From Desulfamplus sp. (GTDB taxonomy: Bacteria; Desulfobacterota; Desulfobacteria; Desulfobacterales; Desulfobacteraceae), in contig JADGBP010000035.1 in NCBI GenBank assembly GCA_015231395.1, positions 1 through 11,597 of the forward strand: DNA of 11,597 bases. The letters are read 5' to 3'. This document shows, in pieces, positions 6,756 to 11,597 of the stretch. Under the pieces are notes generated by a model. It saw nothing but the letters and a program-made list of their open reading frames with translations. It made no database searches and had not been told where the DNA came from. How positions within the stretch are numbered: the first letter of the stretch is position 1; each line of letters opens with the position of its first letter. Both the position numbers and the translations under genes were made by a program.

Positions 6756-7799
6756 ATGTCCTATAAAAAAATAATGGCAAATATTATTGCTCAGGAAATT
6801 CTTGATTCCGGAATCAAGATCCCCTCTTTACCTGCTTCCGCCCCTCGTCTTTTGGCTATGGCTCAACAGTCAGTTGAGCAAATTGAAATCAATGTACTTG
6901 AGGATCTTATTAAAAGCGATCCCATCCTTTGTGTCCAGATTCTTAAACTGGCAAACTCACCCTATTATAATTCAGGTATGGAAATCACGGGGCTACGTAA
7001 AGCGATAATGAATATAGGTCTTACTGAGACCATACACTCTCTTTATATGTATATATTTAAATCCATATTACCGCCGTTTCCTAATCTAAATGGATTTTCC
7101 GACAAGGAATACTGGGAAGAAGCCTTGGCCTGTGCAGTTGCAAACAGAAGGCTTGGGGATCCGGGACTTCTGGTGAAAGCATTGCCAGGAGAACTTTATA
7201 TTGCCGGTCTGCTTCAGGGAATCGGGAAATTGATTCTTTCTGTTTATGATCCGAAGGCTTTTGAAAAATGCATTAATATCAGCAGAAACACTGGTCAGAC
7301 GTTTGGAGATGTTGAACTTGAAATATTTGGAACTACTGATGATCTTATAGCATATAAAATTTTAGAGTCATGGCATCTTCCTTCCATGATATGTGCGGCT
7401 GTGGGATATTGGCAAGCTCCTGAATCAGCAGCGTCTGAATATCGGGAAATTGCCGGCTTGACTCAGTTTGCCTGTTCTGTTGTAAGAATATCCGGGCTTG
7501 TAGGTACCTGTGAATGGATAGGTTATTCATCAACAGACTCCTTTATTGCGGATCTTTCAAATATCTATATTTTTAAAAACAGCTCTTCTCCTCTTGCCGG
7601 TACTGGAAAACAGTATCAACTTGTTCAGGAAATTGTTTCAATACTGGAAAAAAAATTTACTGCAAGTCAAGAGTCAAAAGAAAAAAAAATGCCTCAGAAA
7701 ACTGAATTCAAAAATCTGGTTAGGCATGATGTAGTAAACGATGCCTCTGGTTTTCCTGCAAAGAAGGATTTTTTTAACTGGATACGATCATTTTTCTGA
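6756..7799 (+). CDS. HDOD-domain signalling protein lacking the HD pair
   Basis: A 347-residue HDOD-domain protein. The domain spans about residues 20-250: IPSLPASAPRLL (22-33), VLEDLIKSDPILCVQILKLA (47-66), NSPYYNSG (67-74), LRKAIMNIGL (80-89) and GLLQGIGKLIL (151-161). In the last motif the family's usual HD is replaced by Gln154-Gly155, so this copy cannot bind metal there, consistent with HDOD domains acting as binding scaffolds. The C-terminal 100 residues are polar, contain no known output domain, and end in a Lys-rich then aromatic tail. AAGGA 10 nt before the ATG supports the start. It is a divergent relative of the HDOD gene at 5024. Its stop lies inside the 3' end of the convergent reductase gene. 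Confidence 0.9.
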   Translation: MSYKKIMANIIAQEILDSGIKIPSLPASAPRLLAMAQQSVEQIEINVLEDLIKSDPILCVQILKLANSPYYNSGMEITGLRKAIMNIGLTETIHSLYMYIFKSILPPFPNLNGFSDKEYWEEALACAVANRRLGDPGLLVKALPGELYIAGLLQGIGKLILSVYDPKAFEKCINISRNTGQTFGDVELEIFGTTDDLIAYKILESWHLPSMICAAVGYWQAPESAASEYREIAGLTQFACSVVRISGLVGTCEWIGYSSTDSFIADLSNIYIFKNSSSPLAGTGKQYQLVQEIVSILEKKFTASQESKEKKMPQKTEFKNLVRHDVVNDASGFPAKKDFFNWIRSFF

Positions 7800-9026
7800 C
7801 ACCAACCACTCTTTGAGCCTTACAAGACCTTCCTGTGTTGATATTAGTGGCTTGTATCCCAAATCTTGCTTTGCTCGTGAAATGTCAAACCAGTGTGAGG
7901 TGGAGAGCTCCTTTGCCATGAATCGTGTCATGGGCGGCTCTTTTTTGATTTTAAACATGCTGAATATGGTTTCTATAGCTGTTCCGGCTATTTGTGCACT
8001 TCTTGCGGAGACTCTCCCTTTAATCGGCGGTAAACCCGCTGCATCAAGCATATTATCTACCATTTCCCACAAAAATACCGGATCATCTTGACTGATGAAA
8101 TAAATCCTGCCTGAAATAGAATCTTTATTTGCCATGGAATCTTTTGAAATGGAATTTTCATTTGCCATGAGCTCTTTTGAAATGGAATTTTTATTTGCCA
8201 TGAGCTCTTTTGAAATGGAATTTTTATTTGAAATGGACTCTTTTAAAAAAGATTCTTTATTTGAAATGAGATCTTTTGAAAGAGAATCTTTTTTTAAAAC
8301 CGATGTTTCTATTTCTTCTTTTAACTTGTCACCGGCAAGCAGATGAGCATGTGCTGCATTGTCAATATAGATTGTGTCAACCTTATTTTTCCCGTCTCCA
8401 ATCCTTTTGAGTCGCTTGGCTCTGGCAATAATACCGGGAAGAAGGTGGTTATCTCCAGGACCCCAGATGAGATGTGGTCTCAGAATAATGGTTTTTAATC
8501 CTGCAAATTTTGCATTACCCATTGATGTTGTGTTGTCTCTTGATGCTGTGTTGTCTTTTGATGTTGCTTTGAGTACGATTTTTTCTGCCATGGCTTTGGT
8601 TTCAGGGTAGGGGGCATGGTAAAAGGCAGGGTAGGGGACAGACTCATCAACTCCTTCCATGTCACTGCCGTCAAACACAACACTTGGTGAACTTGTATGC
8701 ACAAGGCGGCTGATCCCATTTTTTAAACACGCATTCACAACATTTTCTGTTCCAATTACATTTGGTTCAAAGTAATCTTTCCATCTTCCTGATACGCCCG
8801 CTTTGGCAGCCACATGAAATACCATATCCATACCACTGCAAGCCTGTTCAACAGCCTTGTAATCAGTAATATCCCCCTGGAATTGCTGAACACCCATTTG
8901 ATCAAGTTCAGGATAGAATTGTCTTGAGAAGCTGGACACATCATCACCACGCTGGACAAGTTTATTAACAATGGCTTTGCCAAGAAAACCGCCGCCGCCT
9001 GTGACCAGAATTTTTTCTTTTTTCAT
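7788..9026 (-). CDS. NAD(P)-dependent epimerase/dehydratase-family reductase, OleD/3-beta-HSD-like
   Basis: A 412-residue extended short-chain dehydrogenase. The N-terminal TGGGGFLG (9-16) binds NAD(P). The catalytic set is SSPSVVF (112-118) and YPETK with Tyr140 and Lys144. AAKAGVSG (73-80), LRPHLIWGPGD (182-192), and the C-terminal YFISQDDPVFLWE and STSHWFDISRAKQDLGY resemble OleD, the reductase acting on 2-alkyl-3-oxoalkanoates in long-chain olefin synthesis, more than sugar epimerases. No oleA, oleB or oleC is in the window, so the pathway is not proven. AGAGGA 6 nt before the ATG supports the start. Two in-frame repeat inserts interrupt it (154-172 and about 236-306). It follows the UbiB-like gene on the same strand with a 116-bp gap and probably shares its transcript. 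Confidence 0.85.
   Translation of the reverse strand: MKKEKILVTGGGGFLGKAIVNKLVQRGDDVSSFSRQFYPELDQMGVQQFQGDITDYKAVEQACSGMDMVFHVAAKAGVSGRWKDYFEPNVIGTENVVNACLKNGISRLVHTSSPSVVFDGSDMEGVDESVPYPAFYHAPYPETKAMAEKIVLKATSKDNTASRDNTTSMGNAKFAGLKTIILRPHLIWGPGDNHLLPGIIARAKRLKRIGDGKNKVDTIYIDNAAHAHLLAGDKLKEEIETSVLKKDSLSKDLISNKESFLKESISNKNSISKELMANKNSISKELMANENSISKDSMANKDSISGRIYFISQDDPVFLWEMVDNMLDAAGLPPIKGRVSARSAQIAGTAIETIFSMFKIKKEPPMTRFMAKELSTSHWFDISRAKQDLGYKPLISTQEGLVRLKEWLVSEK
8112..8294 (-). repeat. 33-bp in-frame tandem repeat in the OleD-like gene
   Basis: About 5.5 units of 33 bp encode an 11-residue repeat of the form NKNSISKELMA at residues 245-305. The central units (267-277, 278-288) are identical in protein and the outer ones have drifted (KESFLKESIS, ENSISKDSMA). 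It sits between DNAAHAHLLAGD and GRIYFISQDDP, a loop of a few residues in relatives. Confidence 0.92.
8511..8564 (-). repeat. 18-bp in-frame tandem repeat in the OleD-like gene
   Basis: Three 18-bp units encode TSKDNT, ASRDNT and TSMGNA at residues 155-172, just after the helix carrying the catalytic YxxxK and before GLKTIILRPHLIWGPG. Related enzymes have a short loop at this place. Confidence 0.8.
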
Positions 9027-9032
9027 CGATTG

Positions 9033-9038
9033 TCCTCT
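9033..9038 (-). promoter_or_regulatory. Shine-Dalgarno site for the OleD-like gene
   Basis: AGAGGA on the minus strand, 6 nt before the ATG at 9026. It fixes the start and indicates independent translation initiation after the upstream kinase gene. Confidence 0.7.
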
Positions 9039-9050
9039 TTACGGTAAACG

Positions 9051-9080
9051 AGCATGATTGCGTATCAATAATATCATGCT
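9051..9080 (-). promoter_or_regulatory. Perfect 8-bp inverted repeat between the kinase and reductase genes
   Basis: AGCATGAT at 9051-9058 pairs with ATCATGCT at 9073-9080 around a 14-nt loop. It lies in the 116-bp gap between the two minus-strand genes. There is no T-run after it on the minus strand, so an operator or mRNA-processing hairpin is as likely as a terminator. On the plus strand it is followed by ATAAAAAAC, not a terminator tail. Confidence 0.4.
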
Positions 9081-9142
9081 ATAAAAAACAGATTGGTTTT
9101 CATGGTAGGTGGTGTCAGAAAATCTGCAATGAAGGTTTATTT

Positions 9143-11110
9143 TCAAGATTGTTTGAATATTGATATAATGAGCATGAATCCAATAAAACCGGCACAAATT
9201 AACCCTCCAATACCAAGGAATGAAAGTCCTAATAACATTGGTGGAACGCTAAAAGATAGCAGCAGTGAAGATGCAAGAATCAATGCAGCGATGATAATGG
9301 AAAGGGCAATTTTGTTGTTTGCCTGATGGTGTGTAGAAAGAATTTTTTCAAGCCGTTGAACATCAAAACCAATAGTAAGTTTTCCCTTGCGTAATTGGCG
9401 TATGATTGCAAGGGATTCCCTTGGAATGTTTTGCAGTAGCTTTATTGATTCAACAGAGACGCGACTCATATCATCAGATAGTCTTGCAGGTGAAAATCTT
9501 GCCGCTTTTGCTTTTTTTATGTATGGGGCAGCATGGCTCATCATATCAAATCCAGGATATATCATATGGGCAACCCCTTCTACTGCGGTAAACGCCTTGA
9601 GCATGAGAAAGGTTTCAGGATAAAGCCTCAGTCTGTGGTTCAGGGCAATCTGAACAATATCCTGAAGCATTTTTCCCATATTGATATCTTTGAGTGCCGT
9701 ACCTGTAAAATAGTGACCTGTGAATCCCGAAATATCTTTTTCCAAAGCCCTTAAATTTGGTTCTTCATCATACTCGGTAAGTTCAAGAAGAAGGCGGCTT
9801 ACCTGTGGAATGTTCTGCATAACAGTATTCGCGATGATATCAATAAAGGCTTCTCTGGAGTATTGATCCACAAACCCCATAATACCAAAGTCCACAGGGC
9901 AAATAACATTGTCTGGCAGGACAAAAATATTGCCGGGATGCAGGTCTCCATGAAAAAAACCATGTTCCAGTACTTGAGTCAGGATAAAATCTGCACCTCT
10001 TTTTGTAAGAAGCTTCCTGTCATAACCTTTTGCATCAAGGGTCTCCACTTCGGATATTTTGATGCCGTCCACATATTCCATTGTGAGTATGGAACAGGTG
10101 GTATGATCCATATAGACTTTTGGGATATAAATGCCGGAATCAAAAATAAACTGTCTTGCCACCCGCACCATGCTTGATGCTTCAAGAGTATAGTCAAGTT
10201 CTTTTTCAAGGGTTGAAGCAAATTCCTGAACAATTCTCACAGGTTTAAAGAATGAGAGATCTTCAATGTGGTCTTCCATCAGGGTTGCAAGATGAAGAAG
10301 TATCTCCAGATCAACGGCAATGAGCTTCTTTATGCCTGGGCGTTGAATTTTAACAGCAACCTTCTCTCCTGTTTTTAAAATTGCCCGATGAACCTGACCA
10401 ATCGAAGCAGATGCAAATGGAGACTCCTCAATCGACTCAAATGGTGTTGCTTTATATGCAAGTGATTTAAACTGGTTTTGCGAAGATTGATTTTGTGAAG
10501 ATTGATTTTGTGAAGATTGATTTTGTGAAGATTGACTTTGTGAAGATTGATTTTGCGAAGATTGATTTTGTGAAGATTGATTTTGCGAAGATTGATTTTG
10601 TGAAGATTGATTTTGTGAAGATTGATTTTGTGAAGATTGACTTTGTGAAGATTGACTTTGTGAAGATTGACTTTGTGAAGATTGACTTTGTGAAGATTGA
10701 CTTTGCGAAGAATAGAAAAAAACAGAATTTGATTTAAATTCTGATTCAATAATGGATTTGACTTCTGCGAAGCTGAAAGGAGGTACATTGTCCTGGAGTT
10801 TCTCCAGTTCATGAATAAAGGGCAGAGGAATAAGGTCAGGTCTTGTGGAGAGAATCTGTCCAAACTTGATAAATGTGGGACCAAGCTCCTCAAATATGAG
10901 TCTGACCCTCTCCTGAGGAGTGAGCTTTTCAACCCGATCCCGTTTTTTTCTTGATATCATCTGAAGACCGACCTCAAGGTAGTGGTCGATCTTCAGGACA
11001 TCAATAATATTGTCAAATCCATATTTAAACAGAATAGTAAGTATTTGACGATATCGGTTTACATGTCGATAGGTTCTTCCAATAATTCCGATACTTCTGA
11101 GATTCAGCAT
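9143..11110 (-). CDS. UbiB/ABC1 (ADCK)-family atypical protein kinase-like protein
   Basis: A 655-residue member of the UbiB/ABC1/ADCK family, membrane-associated atypical kinases or ATPases linked to isoprenoid quinone synthesis and lipid homeostasis. The family KxGQ motif is IKFGQILSTRPDLIP (81-95). The nucleotide-site segments are FASASIGQVH (232-241, the A-rich loop), VAVK with Lys254, ELDYTLEA (303-310), HGDLHPGN (387-394) with Asp389, and the DFG equivalent VDFGIMG (406-412). Two hydrophobic segments at about 602-620 and 626-652 form the usual C-terminal membrane anchor. Residues 134-213 are a 16-unit pentapeptide repeat inserted between the KxGQ region and the A-rich loop; without it the length would be normal for the family. 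The ATG at 11110 is preceded almost at once by an in-frame TAA, so the start cannot be further upstream, but no good ribosome binding site is visible. Confidence 0.92.
   Translation of the reverse strand: MLNLRSIGIIGRTYRHVNRYRQILTILFKYGFDNIIDVLKIDHYLEVGLQMISRKKRDRVEKLTPQERVRLIFEELGPTFIKFGQILSTRPDLIPLPFIHELEKLQDNVPPFSFAEVKSIIESEFKSNSVFFYSSQSQSSQSQSSQSQSSQSQSSQSQSSQNQSSQNQSSQNQSSQNQSSQNQSSQNQSSQSQSSQNQSSQNQSSQNQSSQNQFKSLAYKATPFESIEESPFASASIGQVHRAILKTGEKVAVKIQRPGIKKLIAVDLEILLHLATLMEDHIEDLSFFKPVRIVQEFASTLEKELDYTLEASSMVRVARQFIFDSGIYIPKVYMDHTTCSILTMEYVDGIKISEVETLDAKGYDRKLLTKRGADFILTQVLEHGFFHGDLHPGNIFVLPDNVICPVDFGIMGFVDQYSREAFIDIIANTVMQNIPQVSRLLLELTEYDEEPNLRALEKDISGFTGHYFTGTALKDINMGKMLQDIVQIALNHRLRLYPETFLMLKAFTAVEGVAHMIYPGFDMMSHAAPYIKKAKAARFSPARLSDDMSRVSVESIKLLQNIPRESLAIIRQLRKGKLTIGFDVQRLEKILSTHHQANNKIALSIIIAALILASSLLLSFSVPPMLLGLSFLGIGGLICAGFIGFMLIISIFKQS
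10472..10711 (-). repeat. 15-bp in-frame tandem repeat, 16 units, in the UbiB-like gene
   Basis: Sixteen uninterrupted 15-bp units encode SSQSQ (5 units), SSQNQ (6), SSQSQ (1) and SSQNQ (4) at residues 134-213. Differences between units are nearly all one codon change (Ser/Asn) plus a TCG/TCA-type third-base change. The nearly clean array suggests recent expansion. On the other strand the same DNA is an open frame of KIDFV repeats, which is a by-product. Confidence 0.97.
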
Positions 11111-11352
11111 GATTTAAGCAGACTATCATTGTCATTATCGTCGTTGATATTACTGTAACCGCCGCTGTTAATAATGCTTTTGCTGTCGTCGTTGATATTG
11201 TCGTCAATATCGCTACCGATGTTGATGTTACTTTCACTATCGTTGTTGATAATGCTGTCGTTGTTGATATTGTCGTCAATATCGCTACCGATGTTGATGT
11301 TACTTTCACTATCGCTGTTGATAATGCTGTCGTTGTTGATATTGTAATGCAA
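11104..11352 (-). CDS. Possible repeat-encoded small ORF overlapping the kinase start
   Basis: An 82-codon frame from a TTG at 11352, rich in N, D, S and I (SIINSDSESNINIGSDIDDN repeated). Its TGA overlaps the UbiB-like ATG (ATGCTGA), an arrangement compatible with coupled translation. The 72-bp unit is a multiple of three and the composition resembles the inserts in the neighbouring genes. There is no ATG, no ribosome binding site and no known family, and a second frame is also open here, so it may be non-coding. Confidence 0.2.
   Translation of the reverse strand: MHYNINNDSIINSDSESNINIGSDIDDNINNDSIINNDSESNINIGSDIDDNINDDSKSIINSGGYSNINDDNDNDSLLKSC
11126..11344. repeat. 72-bp tandem repeat upstream of the UbiB-like gene
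   Basis: The marker GTTGATATTG recurs at 11191, 11263 and 11335, exactly 72 bp apart. Copies one and two are nearly identical, and a degenerate copy with small indels precedes them from about 11126. Each unit is itself made of GTTGATATT/GTTGATGTT/GTTGATAAT-type words, so it grew from a shorter repeat. It occupies the position where the promoter of the UbiB-like gene would be expected. Confidence 0.88.
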
Positions 11353-11518
11353 AACATTATGATGTTGAGAGATAAAGTTATGATATTATAATGAAAAACA
11401 TTATGATGTTGAAAGATAAAGTTATGATATTATAATGAAAAACATTATGATGTTGAGAGATAAAGTTATGATATTGTAATGAAAAACATTGTAATGTTGA
11501 GAGATAACATTATGATAT
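11345..11518. repeat. 44-bp tandem repeat, about 4 copies
   Basis: The word CATTATGATG (CATTGTAATG in the last copy) begins at 11355, 11399, 11443 and 11487, an exact 44-bp spacing. Units also carry GAGAGATAAAGTTATGATAT. AT-rich and non-coding, with no frame open through it. The remaining bases to 11597 show nothing I recognise. Confidence 0.92.
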
Positions 11519-11597
11519 GAGAAAGCGGTTCAAATGGATAAAAGCAGTGGTATTTGAGTGGTGTTTCAACCAAATTTAACCCTATTTTTATCCTAAT

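Noticed and set aside
8134..8346. Plus-strand frame of SFEMEFLFAM repeats
   Set aside because: Antisense shadow of the 33-bp repeat in the OleD-like gene.
10495..10737. Open plus-strand frame of repeated KIDFV units
   Set aside because: It is the reverse complement of the SSQ(S/N)Q array inside the UbiB-like kinase; the 15-bp period leaves several frames open without coding pressure.
10375..10932. Minus-strand frame with repeated NLHKI units
   Set aside because: Another frame of the kinase gene kept open by the 15-bp repeat; the kinase frame has all family motifs.
11025..11357. Minus-strand 110-codon Thr/Ser-rich frame starting at an ATG
   Set aside because: It comes from another frame of the 72-bp repeat, runs about 85 bases into the kinase gene, and has no family similarity.

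Overview
The window looks like chromosome from a low-GC deltaproteobacterium, most likely a sulfate-reducing Desulfobacterales-type organism. That rests on inference: a DsrE plus CoA-disulfide-reductase/rhodanese pair, two HDOD signalling proteins, an OleD-like reductase beside a UbiB/ABC1 kinase, moderately AT-rich DNA, and an unusual load of tandem repeats. I cannot name the species. Plus-strand genes fill about 1-7.8 kb and minus-strand genes about 7.8-11.1 kb, meeting tail to tail with a 12-bp overlap.

Layout. 1-2328: the 3' part of a DsrE-family sulfur-relay gene and, 12 bp on, a flavin disulfide reductase with a C-terminal rhodanese domain; together they look like a persulfide/thiol handling unit. 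2396-4146: a compact type II restriction-modification pair, an MjaI-family endonuclease overlapping a beta-class N4-cytosine methyltransferase by 4 bp. The family predicts recognition of CTAG, and I found no CTAG anywhere in the window by eye. 4262-4792: a small FMN nitroreductase whose stop codon runs into a 20-bp tandem repeat. 4928-7799: two HDOD-domain proteins separated by a membrane methyltransferase (ICMT/PEMT-like) with an attC-like half-site just upstream. 7788-9026 and 9143-11110 (minus strand): UbiB/ABC1 kinase followed by an OleD-like NAD(P)-dependent reductase. 11111-11597: mainly two further tandem arrays, with 72-bp and 44-bp units.

The most striking theme is that three otherwise conserved enzymes (disulfide reductase, OleD-like reductase, UbiB kinase) carry in-frame, low-complexity tandem repeat insertions, six in total, rich in S, N, Q, D, E, K and T. 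Most appear to lie in surface loops or linkers. Where a clear unit can be read it is a multiple of three (6, 9, 15, 18, 33 bp), while two non-coding arrays have 20- and 44-bp units. This suggests frequent repeat expansion across the region, filtered by reading frame inside genes. The repeat sequences differ from gene to gene, so they look locally generated and not copied from one element.

The second oddity is the first HDOD gene. Its conserved N-terminus is encoded upstream of the first usual start codon, and the only nearby in-frame ATG is followed two codons later by TGA.
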